From Hyphomicrobium sp. CS1BSMeth3 (GTDB taxonomy: Bacteria > Pseudomonadota > Alphaproteobacteria > Rhizobiales > Hyphomicrobiaceae), in the NCBI RefSeq assembly GCF_900117415.1, contig NZ_FPEI01000003.1, positions 1 through 64,000 on the forward strand: a stretch of 64,000 bases of DNA, in the 5' to 3' direction. This document shows, piece after piece, positions 52,004 through 59,704 of the stretch; positions within the stretch are counted from its first letter, which is position 1; every line of letters begins with the position of its first letter. Made by a program: the position numbers and the translations under genes. The notes under the pieces are model-generated. The model saw only the letters and a program-made list of their open reading frames with translations. It was not told where the DNA came from and searched no databases.

Positions 52004-53191
52004 ATGCTTGTGTCGCGTTGCAGCCGAGCCCTCGCAGGGGTGCTGCTGACCTTTGCGCTTCTCGGGGGATCTTTGATCGGAAGCGCTGATGCCCAGCAGC
52101 AGGTTGCGCAGGCCACTGCCAAACGCGCCAAGCAGCCTCAAGCGCCGCAGGTGTCGGCGGAAGCGAAGCGCCGCGAGGCGATCAACTCCTGGACCGTGGG
52201 CCTAGCCGCCGGCCGTACGGAAGGTGCGCCGCTCCAGTTCGCGTCCGAGCTCGCCCGCGTCGTCGATGACGGCGACAACATGCGCGTGCTCCCGATCGTG
52301 ACCCGCGGCCCCTTCGACAACGTCTTCGACCTGCTCTACCTGCGCGGCGTCGATGCGGCGATCGTCTATGGCGACGTGCTCGAGCACTTCAAGAACAACC
52401 CCGAGATCGCGGGCATCGGGCGGCGCATCAACTACCTGATGAACCTCTTCCCCTCGGAGCTGCACATCTTCGTGCGCCCGGAGATCAATTCGCTGAAGGA
52501 CCTCGAAGGCAAGGCGGTCAACTTCAACACCGTCGGCACGGCCGCCGCCTACAGCGGCCCGATCATCTTCAAGCAGCTCGGCATCAACGTCGACGCGCAG
52601 TTCATCCCGCACAACGTCGCCATGGAGTCCATGCGCAAGGGCGACAAGTTCGCCGCGACCGTGTGGGTCTCCTCGAAGCCGCTGCCGCCGTTCCTGAAGG
52701 GCAATTTCCCGCCGGGCTTCAAGTTCCTGCCCGTCGAGTACTCCGACAAGCTCGAGTACTACCTGCCGGCCTACCTCGAGTCGAAGGACTATCCGGCGCT
52801 CATTCCCGAAGGCCAGCGCGTCGAGACGATCGCTGTTCCGGCCCTCCTCGCCGTCTACGACTGGCCGAAGGATACGGATCGCTATCAGCGCGTCTCGCGT
52901 CTCGTGGACTACATCTATGACCGCTTCCCGCGCCTTCAGAGCGAGCCGGGCTATCATCCCAAGTGGAAGGACGTGAACCTCGCGGCCAACGTCCCCGGCT
53001 GGAAGCGCTTCCAGCCCATGCAGGACAAGATCGACAAGATCGCGAAGGCACCGGCGGCCGCGCCAGCCCGCCCGAAGATCGACCATGCGCTCGCTCGCGC
53101 CCAGGCTGCGCGCGCGGCGCCGGACAATCCGCAGGAGCAGGAGCGGCTCTTCCAGCAGTTCATCGAATGGACGAAGCAGCGACAGAACTAA
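52004..53191 (+). CDS. TAXI-family TRAP transporter solute-binding protein
   Basis: 395 residues. Signal peptide (~1-31, SADAQ cleavage). TAXI-type binding fold: TVGLAAGRTEGAPLQFASELARV, then IVYGDVLEHF, the hinge LKDLEGKAVNFNTVGTAAAYSG (broken here by positions ~165-186), and PALLAVYDWP. The Lys/Ala-rich C-terminus is atypical. These proteins bind a small anionic solute and pass it to a fused TRAP permease. GGAGGTATTC precedes the ATG. No TRAP permease gene is adjacent. Confidence 0.85.
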   Translation: MLVSRCSRALAGVLLTFALLGGSLIGSADAQQQVAQATAKRAKQPQAPQVSAEAKRREAINSWTVGLAAGRTEGAPLQFASELARVVDDGDNMRVLPIVTRGPFDNVFDLLYLRGVDAAIVYGDVLEHFKNNPEIAGIGRRINYLMNLFPSELHIFVRPEINSLKDLEGKAVNFNTVGTAAAYSGPIIFKQLGINVDAQFIPHNVAMESMRKGDKFAATVWVSSKPLPPFLKGNFPPGFKFLPVEYSDKLEYYLPAYLESKDYPALIPEGQRVETIAVPALLAVYDWPKDTDRYQRVSRLVDYIYDRFPRLQSEPGYHPKWKDVNLAANVPGWKRFQPMQDKIDKIAKAPAAAPARPKIDHALARAQAARAAPDNPQEQERLFQQFIEWTKQRQN

Positions 53192-53246
53192 GGGTGTGAG
53201 CGCGAGCGGCTGCCTTGGCAACGGCAGCCGACGCGCTTCGCAGCTC

Positions 53247-53320
53247 TAGTGTGATGATCGAGAAATTCGCCACATCTCTCGGCACGGCATCGAACGAATT
53301 TCTCGATCTGAATCACACTA
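53247..53320. repeat. MITE-like element A, copy 2
   Basis: TAGTGTGATGATCGAGAAA ... AATTTCTCGATCTGAATCAC, ending CACTA: a near-complete palindrome with AGTGT/ACACT ends, flanked by C and G so that each end reads CTAG. Core GGCACGGCATCGAACGAATT matches 32520 and 55687. Confidence 0.8.
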
Positions 53321-53335
53321 GCAAGTTTATGAGTC

Positions 53336-53410
53336 TAGTGTCCCTTATGCTTCCGCAGTTCGCTCGGGACGCTGGCATCGAGGTGCGGCGAACTGCGGAA
53401 TCGGGACACT
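53336..53410. repeat. MITE-like element B, copy 2
   Basis: TAGTGTCCC ... CCGCAGTTCGC ... GGCGAACTGCGG ... GGGACACT, with ends AGTGTCCC/GGGACACT in perfect inverse and core GGGACGCTGGCATCGAGGTG. Left flank gives CTAG. Sits 11 bp upstream of the next gene and 15 bp after element A. Confidence 0.8.
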
Positions 53411-53421
53411 GAGGGGGCAAC

Positions 53422-54372
53422 ATGACTTACACCAGAATGCGAGTGCCGATCGGCGGCATTCTGATGGGCGCCAGCAGCCTTTGCATCATCGCGCTCGGGG
53501 CGGGCGCGATCACCTCCGCTGCGGCCGTACCGGCGATCGGCAGCGCCGTCACGCTCGCCGCGCAGGACGACTCCGATGGCGCCTCCATCCAGGTGCAGGC
53601 ACCCATCAACCAGAAGCCGCACATCAACATCGGCAAGGTCGTCCTCGCCGAGCCGGCGAGCGAAACGCCGATGCCGATCCAGGTCGGCCCACTCGAAGCC
53701 ATCCCGCGCAACAGCTTCGTGCGCATCCGTGGCGTGCCGGCCGCTGCCGTGCTCTCGGAAGGCCACTCGATCGCGCCGGGCTCCTGGGCCGTGCCGCTCT
53801 CCGTCCTGCCGAACCTGCGCATCTCGATCCCCGTCGGCGTGTCCGGCAAGACCGACATCACCATCGCGCTCGTCCAGATCGACGGTACGGTGCTCGCCGA
53901 GGCGCGTGCCTCCCTTGTCGTTGCGGCTGCAGAAATGATCGCCCCGGCACAACCGGCGGCACCGCGCGAGCGCAGCGTCGCCTCCGTGGGCAATCCGCCG
54001 GCGCCGCTCGAAGCCTCACCGCCTCCGGCCCCACGACCGCCCATGCCGGCAGCGAGCGCCCCGGTCGCGAAGGAGCCCGCGCCGCTGACCGAAGAGCAGA
54101 AGCGGGCACTCGGCTTCATTGTCCGCGGTCGGGCGCAGGCCCAGCAGGGCAACATCGCCGCCGCGCGGCTGTTCTATCAGCGCGCCGCCGAGGCCGATCT
54201 CGCCGAGGGCGCGCTCGCGCTCGCAGGGACCTACGATCCGGCCGAGCTTGCGGCCATGGGCGTCGCAGGCGTGCAGCCCGATATTGCACTTGCCCGCCGC
54301 TGGTATGAGAAGGCGCGCGATCTCGGCGCGCGCGAGGCCGAGGAGCGGCTCAAGCGGTTGAGTGCGCGCTGA
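53422..54372 (+). CDS. Exported Sel1-like protein
   Basis: 316 residues. Hydrophobic N-terminus (~10-35) likely anchors or exports it. A beta-rich domain (~55-170, with PIQVGPLEAIPRNSFVRIRGVP) is followed by a long Pro/Ala linker (~170-225). The C-terminal helical tail (~228-315: RAQAQQGNIAAARLFYQRAAE, ALALAGTYDP) has Sel1/TPR-like repeats. The same tail ends the protein at 62744. GAGGGGG precedes the ATG; element B lies just upstream and may carry part of its promoter. Confidence 0.75.
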   Translation: MTYTRMRVPIGGILMGASSLCIIALGAGAITSAAAVPAIGSAVTLAAQDDSDGASIQVQAPINQKPHINIGKVVLAEPASETPMPIQVGPLEAIPRNSFVRIRGVPAAAVLSEGHSIAPGSWAVPLSVLPNLRISIPVGVSGKTDITIALVQIDGTVLAEARASLVVAAAEMIAPAQPAAPRERSVASVGNPPAPLEASPPPAPRPPMPAASAPVAKEPAPLTEEQKRALGFIVRGRAQAQQGNIAAARLFYQRAAEADLAEGALALAGTYDPAELAAMGVAGVQPDIALARRWYEKARDLGAREAEERLKRLSAR

Positions 54373-54475
54373 GGCAGGACCACTCTTCGAAGCCCTTTCA
54401 GGGCCCCGCTGGCACTTGCTCGGCACATGTGCTCAATTCATTGCGCTTGGATAATGAGCATTTCGCGAGGGTGAA

Positions 54476-54787
54476 ATGGCCAAGGGATATTGGGTTGCTT
54501 TTGCCGACTTGACGGACCCCGAAGGATACAAAGCGTACGTTCAAGAGAACGCGAACGCCTTCAAGAAGTATGGCGGACGCTTTCTCGTGCGCGGCGGTCC
54601 GTCTGAAGCGCTCGAGGGCGAGACGCGCTCTCGGACTGTCGTCATAGAGTTTCCGACCTATGAGGCCGCACTCCAGTGCTACCGATCGCCTGAATACGCC
54701 AAGGCGATGGCCCTTCGGCAGGGCAAGGCCATCATGGATCTCGTGGTCGTCCAAGGCCACGAGGGGCCGCAGCCGGCGGACTCATAA
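54476..54787 (+). CDS. DUF1330-family protein
   Basis: 103 residues, full-length dimeric alpha/beta-barrel fold: KGYWVAFADLTDPEGYKAYV, YGGRFLVRGG, VVIEFPTYEAALQCYRSPEY. Function of the family is unknown. GCGAGGGTGA precedes the ATG. Its last 56 bp overlap the converging yidD gene. Confidence 0.9.
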   Translation: MAKGYWVAFADLTDPEGYKAYVQENANAFKKYGGRFLVRGGPSEALEGETRSRTVVIEFPTYEAALQCYRSPEYAKAMALRQGKAIMDLVVVQGHEGPQPADS

Positions 54788-55115
54788 GGCGATCCGCCTC
54801 CATCTGGCGCTGCGACCAGCGGCCATAGCGCCATGGCGCGAACATGTGCTGTTCGCCGCGGATATCGGGCGCGGGGTCATAGCCGGACGTTCCCCAGGGA
54901 TGACAGCGGCACACGCGCGCGCCGGCGAGCCAGCAGCCGCGCCATGCGCCATTGAGCTCGATCGCGTCGAGCGCGTATTCCGAGCATGTCGGCAGATGCC
55001 GGCACTCATGACCGAGCAGAGGCTTCAGCGTCCAGCGGTAGAGCCGCACGGGCGCCTTGGCGATCTCCTTCGTGGCGCGCTCGAATGGGTTCGCCATGGG
55101 GGTTACGTCGTGCAT
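54732..55115 (-). CDS. yidD: Membrane protein insertion efficiency factor YidD
   Basis: 127 residues. RLYRWTLKPLLGHECRHLPTCSEYALDAI is the diagnostic block, followed by GCWLAGARVCRCHPWGTSGYDPAP; the Cys-rich HxPTCSxYA and CHPWG motifs are complete. It assists YidC-dependent insertion at the inner membrane. ATG 55115 overlaps the scaffold gene's stop as TGATG; ATG 55097 is possible. Its C-terminal Pro/Arg tail overlaps the DUF1330 gene on the other strand. It is not beside rpmH-rnpA as in many bacteria. Confidence 0.92.
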   Translation of the reverse strand: MHDVTPMANPFERATKEIAKAPVRLYRWTLKPLLGHECRHLPTCSEYALDAIELNGAWRGCWLAGARVCRCHPWGTSGYDPAPDIRGEQHMFAPWRYGRWSQRQMEADRLMSPPAAAPRGLGRPRDP

Positions 55116-55582
55116 CAGTCGCGCGCGGCGACTTTCTCGTGTGCGCCGCGCTTCTCGGCAATCTGGTCGAGCGCCCGGACGACGGCCTCGAAGGCCAGCA
55201 GCGTCGAGGCGTGCCGTCCCTTGACCTCGCGCACGGGCTCGAGTGCCGAAAGATCGGCCCAGCGTCCGCCCGGCGGTGTCCCATTCTCCTTGAGCATCCG
55301 GCGCATTTCGGCCGCGACCTCGCGCAACTCGGCATCGCTCGAGCCGACGATGTTGCGCGCCATGACCGCCGCCGAGGCCTGACCGAGCAGGCAGGCCTTC
55401 ACGGTCTGCGCATATTCCGTGACGCGATCGCCGTTCATGGCCAGCTCGATCGCTATGGTCGAGCCGCAGAGCTTGGAATGGGCGGACGCCGTCGCATCCG
55501 GCGCGGCAAGATGCCCGGCCGGCGGGATGGTTGCGGCCAGCTCGATGATACGCTGGCTGTAGAGATCGCTCAGCTCTGTCAT
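55115..55582 (-). CDS. IscU/NifU-like iron-sulfur cluster assembly scaffold
   Basis: 155 residues. Two scaffold cysteines are present (SKLCGSTIAIEL and VKACLLGQAS); the third usual cysteine position reads RHASTLLAF, i.e. serine. This variant, with GRWADLSALEPVR, is the form typical of alphaproteobacterial NifU-N paralogues that accompany yidD. Whether it holds a cluster is unproven. The stop overlaps the yidD start. Upstream is an element-rich gap. Confidence 0.85.
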   Translation of the reverse strand: MTELSDLYSQRIIELAATIPPAGHLAAPDATASAHSKLCGSTIAIELAMNGDRVTEYAQTVKACLLGQASAAVMARNIVGSSDAELREVAAEMRRMLKENGTPPGGRWADLSALEPVREVKGRHASTLLAFEAVVRALDQIAEKRGAHEKVAARD

Positions 55583-55595
55583 GGTTCTCTGGACC

Positions 55596-55671
55596 TAGTG
55601 TCCCGATGCCGAAGTTCGCCCCATCTCGATGCCGGCGTCCCGAGGGAACTTCGGAATCATAAGGGACACTA
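55596..55671. repeat. MITE-like element B, copy 3 (inverted)
   Basis: TAGTGTCCC ... GCCGAAGTTCGCC ... GGAACTTCGG ... AAGGGACACTA. The core reads as the reverse complement of copies 1 and 2, so the element can sit in both directions. The left flank gives CTAG, as does the right. Part of the 453-bp gap 55583-56035, which otherwise holds element A copy 3 and the folE upstream region. Confidence 0.8.
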
Positions 55672-55686
55672 GAATCATAATCCTGC

Positions 55687-55768
55687 TCACATGATGATAG
55701 AGAAATCCGCCACATGTCGCGGCACGATATCGAGCGAATTTCTCGATCATGACACTGGCATCACACTG
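55687..55768. repeat. MITE-like element A, copy 3
   Basis: ATGATGATAGAGAAATCC ... CGGCACGATATCGAGCGAAT ... TTCTCGATCATGACACTGGC with a right end TCACACT. Same orientation as the other A copies; the left end is worn (CACATGATG instead of AGTGTGATG). Confidence 0.65.
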
Positions 55769-56035
55769 GCCCTTGAGGCGGATCTGCCCCCAACGGTTGA
55801 CCGACTTGCCGGCCGACAGTTACGTTAACGGGCGGCTTGTCGCCAGGGCCCGGACTTCTCACATAGTGCTGGCATGATCTTGCGGTGCCGGACACCGTAG
55901 GCGGCACCCATGCACCCTGCCGGATATATCGCGCGCGGGTGCGTCGAATTCAAGCGCAGCGCGCGGGCCGGGCGATACAAGCCAGCCCAAACATGTTAAG
56001 CGCATGTCCAAAGCGCTCCCCGGAAGGTCGATCGC

Positions 56036-56683
56036 ATGGAGCAGATGATCAAGAAGAATGGGGCTGCCCGTCTCGAGCTGACGGGTGAGACCACCCCCGG
56101 CCGGCCGACCCGCGCCGAGGCCGAAGAGGCCGTGCGTACGCTGCTCGCCTGGGCGGGGGACGATCCCGACCGCGAGGGCCTCAGGGACACGCCGAAACGG
56201 GTGGCGGCCGCTTTCGAGGAATATTTCGCTGGCTACGACGCCGATCCCGTCGAGGCGCTCTCGCGCACGTTTGAGGACGTCGGCGGCTACGACGACATGG
56301 TCATGCTGCGCGACATCCGCGTGCAGAGCCACTGCGAGCATCACATCGCCCCTTTCGTCGGTGTTGCGCATATTGCCTATCTGCCGAGCAACCGCGTCGT
56401 CGGGCTCTCGAAGCTCGCCCGTGTGGTCGAAATCTTCGCGAGCCGCCTGCAGACCCAGGAGAAGCTCACCGCGGAGATCGCCGGTGCCATCGAGAGCGTG
56501 CTGAAGCCGCGCGGCGTCGCCATCCTCATCGAGGCGGAGCATCAGTGCATGTCCATGCGCGGCGTGCGCCAGCACGGCGTGGCGACCGTGACGACGCGCT
56601 TCAGCGGCGTGTTCGACACCGACGCCAGCTACCGCGACCGCTTCCTCCAGATGGTCCACGCCGGACCAAAGCAACGGACTTGA
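56036..56683 (+). CDS. folE: GTP cyclohydrolase I
   Basis: 215 residues. First step of folate/pterin synthesis: GTP to dihydroneopterin triphosphate. Zinc and catalytic residues are in [11 protein letters not shown] and [33 protein letters not shown] is the conserved core. GGAAGG before the ATG. The last residues, HAGPKQRT, and the stop codon fall in the left arm of a palindromic element (56666-56740), so the native C-terminus has probably been replaced. Confidence 0.95.
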   Translation: MEQMIKKNGAARLELTGETTPGRPTRAEAEEAVRTLLAWAGDDPDREGLRDTPKRVAAAFEEYFAGYDADPVEALSRTFEDVGGYDDMVMLRDIRVQSHCEHHIAPFVGVAHIAYLPSNRVVGLSKLARVVEIFASRLQTQEKLTAEIAGAIESVLKPRGVAILIEAEHQCMSMRGVRQHGVATVTTRFSGVFDTDASYRDRFLQMVHAGPKQRT

Positions 56684-56740
56684 AATTCATCTCAACTCCG
56701 GGCTGGCGAGGAGTGAATTTCAAGTCCAAAGTTGCTTTGG
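56666..56740. repeat. Palindromic element at the 3' end of folE
   Basis: Arms CCAAAGCAAC...GGACTTGAAATTCA and TGAATTTCAAGTCC...GTTGCTTTGG pair perfectly for 24 bp, apart from a 3-nt bulge in the right arm. The folE stop (56681-56683) lies in the left arm. A second related palindrome follows 12 bp later. Confidence 0.85.
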
Positions 56741-56752
56741 AATAATATGTCT

Positions 56753-56829
56753 CTAAAGCGTCTTTGGACCTTGAATGCGACTGCGAGACCGGCCCAGACG
56801 TGGGTCGCATTCGAGGTCCGATGCTTTAG
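56753..56829. repeat. Second palindromic element between folE and hisI
   Basis: CTAAAGC...GGACCTTGAATGCGAC pairs with GTCGCATTCGAGGTCC...GCTTTAG. It shares the AAAGC-n-GGAC-TTGAA layout with 56666-56740, so the two belong to one family. It lies 60 bp before hisI. Confidence 0.8.
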
Positions 56830-56889
56830 CGGACCTGATCCCTTCCCTCGCGGCCGGGTGAGTTAGACAGCGCCGAAACGGATTGTGCC

Positions 56890-57369
56890 ATGAGCAGTAC
56901 TGCCTCCGGGCCCTTTGCCGCGCGCGGCTCGGCCCGTGACATCGAGGAAGGCTTGGCCTTCACGCCGAAATTCGACGACGCCGGCCTTCTCGCAGCCGTC
57001 GCGACGGACGCCGACACGGGCGACGTGCTGATGTTCGCCTGGATGGACGCCGAGGCGGTCGCGCGCACGATCGAGACCGGGCACGCGCACTTCTACAGCC
57101 GCTCGCGTGGCCGGCAGTGGAAGAAGGGCGAGGAGAGCGGCAACGTGCTCGAGGTCGTCGAGATGCGCACGGACTGCGACCAGGATGCCATCTGGCTCAA
57201 GGTCCGCGTGGCGGGTGCCGGGGCGGCCTGCCATACGGGCCGCAAGAGTTGCTTCTACCGCGCGATCCCGCTCCGTACGGCCAGCCCTGCCGACGTGAAA
57301 ATGCAGGGTGTCGGCGGCGAACCCCTCTTCGATCCGGCGGCCGTTTACCCTGGCAAGCCCAAGCCCTGA
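56890..57369 (+). CDS. hisI: Phosphoribosyl-AMP cyclohydrolase
   Basis: 159 residues. Third step of histidine synthesis. Family signatures are complete: [20 protein letters not shown], the [16 protein letters not shown] stretch, the metal site MRTDCDQDA, and the zinc cysteines in [12 protein letters not shown]. No HisE domain is fused (the alphaproteobacterial arrangement). It is separated from other his genes. GTG or other starts are not needed; the ATG is 60 bp after the palindrome. Confidence 0.95.
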   Translation: MSSTASGPFAARGSARDIEEGLAFTPKFDDAGLLAAVATDADTGDVLMFAWMDAEAVARTIETGHAHFYSRSRGRQWKKGEESGNVLEVVEMRTDCDQDAIWLKVRVAGAGAACHTGRKSCFYRAIPLRTASPADVKMQGVGGEPLFDPAAVYPGKPKP

Positions 57370-57495
57370 AGGCGCTCGGCGGGGCCTGCCCACCCGGGGT
57401 GCTACGAATTGCGAAGGCTCTCATTCCGCACAACGATTGATTTCACCACGCGAGACAAGCGATACTTCATGAAACTCCCGGTTCAGAAGAGGCCC

Positions 57496-58431
57496 ATGAC
57501 CAACAGATCGCCCAAGCGCACCACGAACGGCACGCCACGTGCCCGAGCACCGCGCGACCGTGAGGCCGATGCGGATGCTGCCGCACCGCTCGGTGCCAGC
57601 GGCAAGGCCCTGATGATCCTCGAGCTCGTCTCGGCAGCCCGCGAGCCCCTGTCCATGGCGGAGCTCGTCCGCCGATCGGGCCTGACCAAGCCGACCGCGC
57701 ATCGCATCACCGCCGCGCTCGCCGACATGGGCCTCATCGAGCGCGATCACTGGAAGCGCGGCTACATCGAAGGCCCGCGCCTCATCAAGCTGGCGCTCGA
57801 CACGCTGACGGCCGCCGCCCCGCGCGCGCTCCGACACTCGATCCTGCGCGCGCTCTCGCAGGAAGTCGGCGAGACCTGCAATTTCGGCGTGCTCTCGGGC
57901 TCGGAGGTGATCTACCTCGATCGCGTCGAGGCGAAGTGGCCACTCGGCCTGCGCTTCGAGGCCGGAAGCCGCGTTCCCGCACACGCCTCCGCCATCGGCA
58001 AGCTGCTGCTGGCGCTGCAGCCGCTCGAGCAGCGCGCCGAGATCATTGCCGCGCTGCCGCTCGTCCCGCATACGAACCGCACCATCACGGATGTCGCGCG
58101 TCTGAGCCGCGCCCTCGACAAGATCCGCGACAGCGGTGTCGGCACGGACGAGCAGGAGTTCATCGACGGCGTCGTCTGCATCGCCATGCCCGTGCTGACC
58201 GAGAGCGGTGATCTCGTCGGCGCGATCGCCATCTCGGCGCCGAATGCGCGGCTCGGCCTCGATCAGCTCCTGAAATTCGCGCCCGCGCTGCGTGATGCGA
58301 CAACCCGCATGGGCGCCACTTTCCGCCTCGATCCCGAGGAGCGGCGCGCGCCCGCACCCGCGCGATCGGGTGGGCGCCGCGCCGCTGCACCGCGCCGCGC
58401 ATCGGGCCGCGCGCAGGCGCGGGCGACGTAG
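57496..58431 (+). CDS. IclR-family transcriptional regulator
   Basis: 311 residues. Winged helix (~35-100: LMILELVSAAREPLSMAELV, GLTKPTAHRITAALADMG) and the IclR effector domain (~110-285: ETCNFGVLSGSEVIYLDRV, PAHASAIGKLLLA, VVCIAMPVL). The Ala/Arg-rich extensions at both ends look disordered. ATG 57496 has AGAAGAGG upstream; ATG 57469 is possible. It leads xdhC, a permease and a thiolase on the same strand, so it is the likely local regulator, probably of aromatic or dicarboxylic acid use (inference). Confidence 0.88.
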   Translation: MTNRSPKRTTNGTPRARAPRDREADADAAAPLGASGKALMILELVSAAREPLSMAELVRRSGLTKPTAHRITAALADMGLIERDHWKRGYIEGPRLIKLALDTLTAAAPRALRHSILRALSQEVGETCNFGVLSGSEVIYLDRVEAKWPLGLRFEAGSRVPAHASAIGKLLLALQPLEQRAEIIAALPLVPHTNRTITDVARLSRALDKIRDSGVGTDEQEFIDGVVCIAMPVLTESGDLVGAIAISAPNARLGLDQLLKFAPALRDATTRMGATFRLDPEERRAPAPARSGGRRAAAPRRASGRAQARAT

Positions 58432-58454
58432 TCCGAGCCGGGCCCGCGACCTCT

Positions 58455-58557
58455 CTCCCCTCCCCCCTTGTGGGGGAGGGCCAGGGAGGGGGGGATTGCA
58501 AACGGTCGATGTAGGGGTTCCCCCCACCCCTAACCCCTCCCCACAAGGGGAGGGGGA
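58455..58557. repeat. REP-like element, divergent copy 6
   Basis: Hairpin CCCTCCCC...GGGGGAGGG and an inverted CCCCTCCCC...GGGGAGGGGG, flanking AGGGAGGGGGG and CCCCCACCCCTAACCC. Same two-hairpin layout as the other REP-like copies but different loop and linker sequence (TTGTG, ACAAG). Lies between the IclR gene and xdhC. Confidence 0.65.
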
Positions 58558-58585
58558 CAAACTCTCAATTTGGTGGGACCTCGCC

Positions 58586-59629
58586 ATGACCGAACTTCAG
58601 CCGCGAATTCCCAACGCTGCGACCATCGACGTGCTCGGCGCCGCCCGCGACTGGCTCTCACGCGATGGCCAGGTCGCGATTGCCACCGTCATCGACACCT
58701 GGGGCTCGGCTCCCGTACCGGTCGGCGGCCAGATGGCCATTGCCGCTGACGGCAACTTCCAGGGCTCGGTCTCCGGCGGCTGCATCGAAGGCGATGTGAT
58801 CATCGAAGGCGGGGAAGCCCTCGCCGACGGCAAGCCGCGCACGCTCACCTTCGGCGTCGCCGACGAGACGGCGTGGCGCGCCGGCCTCCCCTGCGGCGGA
58901 CAGGTGCGCGTGCTCGTCGAGCGGCTCGACAAGGACAACGGCGGCGACGCCCTGCTCGATCGCGCCATTGCCGCACGCGAGAGCCGGCACGGCCTCGTCA
59001 TCAAGACCAAGCTCGACGATGCCTCGCGCACGCTCTACGAGCGCGGCGACGCGAACCTGCCCGAGGACATCGCCAACCGCTTTCGGACCGCGAAGAGCCA
59101 GCTCATCGAGAGCCCGGACGGCGCGGTGTTCGTGCACGCGCTCGTGCCGCCGGCGCGCATCATCGCCATTGGCGCGACGCATATCGCGCAGGTGCTGGCC
59201 CAGCTCGCCGCGCTCTCGGGCTACGAGATTATCATCATCGACCCGCGCACGGCCTTTGCCGATCCGGCCCGCTTCGGCGCGCCCGATGCCAAGCTCGTCG
59301 CGGAATGGCCGCAGGATGCGCTGCCGCGCCTCGGCCTCGATCCCTACACGGCCGTGCTCACGCTCGCGCACGTCGCGCACATCGACGACGAGGCCCTGAA
59401 GCTCGCCGTGCGCGCGAACTGCCTTTACGTCGCCGCGCTCGGCTCCTCGCGCAATCATGCCAAGCGCCGTGAGCGCCTTCTCGCGGCCGGCATCACGGAA
59501 GAAGAGTTCGCGCGCATCAAGGCACCGATCGGTCTCGACATCGGCGCCCAGACGCCGGCCGAGATCGCGGTCTCGATCATGGCCGAGGTGATCCTCGCCG
59601 TGCGCGGCACGAAGAAAGCCAAGGGCTGA
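58586..59629 (+). CDS. xdhC: XdhC/CoxI-family molybdoenzyme maturation factor
   Basis: 347 residues. N-terminal XdhC_CoxI domain with GSAPVPVGGQMAI and SGGCIEGDVI (the conserved glycine-cysteine patch), and a C-terminal Rossmann-like domain (IIAIGATHIAQVLA, IIIDPRTAFA, CLYVAALGSS). These proteins carry and sulfurate molybdenum cofactor for xanthine dehydrogenase-type enzymes. No such enzyme is in the window, so a molybdo-hydroxylase elsewhere is implied. ATG 58586; the upstream frame lies in repeat DNA. Confidence 0.9.
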   Translation: MTELQPRIPNAATIDVLGAARDWLSRDGQVAIATVIDTWGSAPVPVGGQMAIAADGNFQGSVSGGCIEGDVIIEGGEALADGKPRTLTFGVADETAWRAGLPCGGQVRVLVERLDKDNGGDALLDRAIAARESRHGLVIKTKLDDASRTLYERGDANLPEDIANRFRTAKSQLIESPDGAVFVHALVPPARIIAIGATHIAQVLAQLAALSGYEIIIIDPRTAFADPARFGAPDAKLVAEWPQDALPRLGLDPYTAVLTLAHVAHIDDEALKLAVRANCLYVAALGSSRNHAKRRERLLAAGITEEEFARIKAPIGLDIGAQTPAEIAVSIMAEVILAVRGTKKAKG

Positions 59630-59704
59630 AATAGCGCGACGGGGGCCAGCAGTGATCAATGAGAGGCGGAAGCCGCGCGTGCACGCACGCGGGCGGGGGA
59701 ACGC

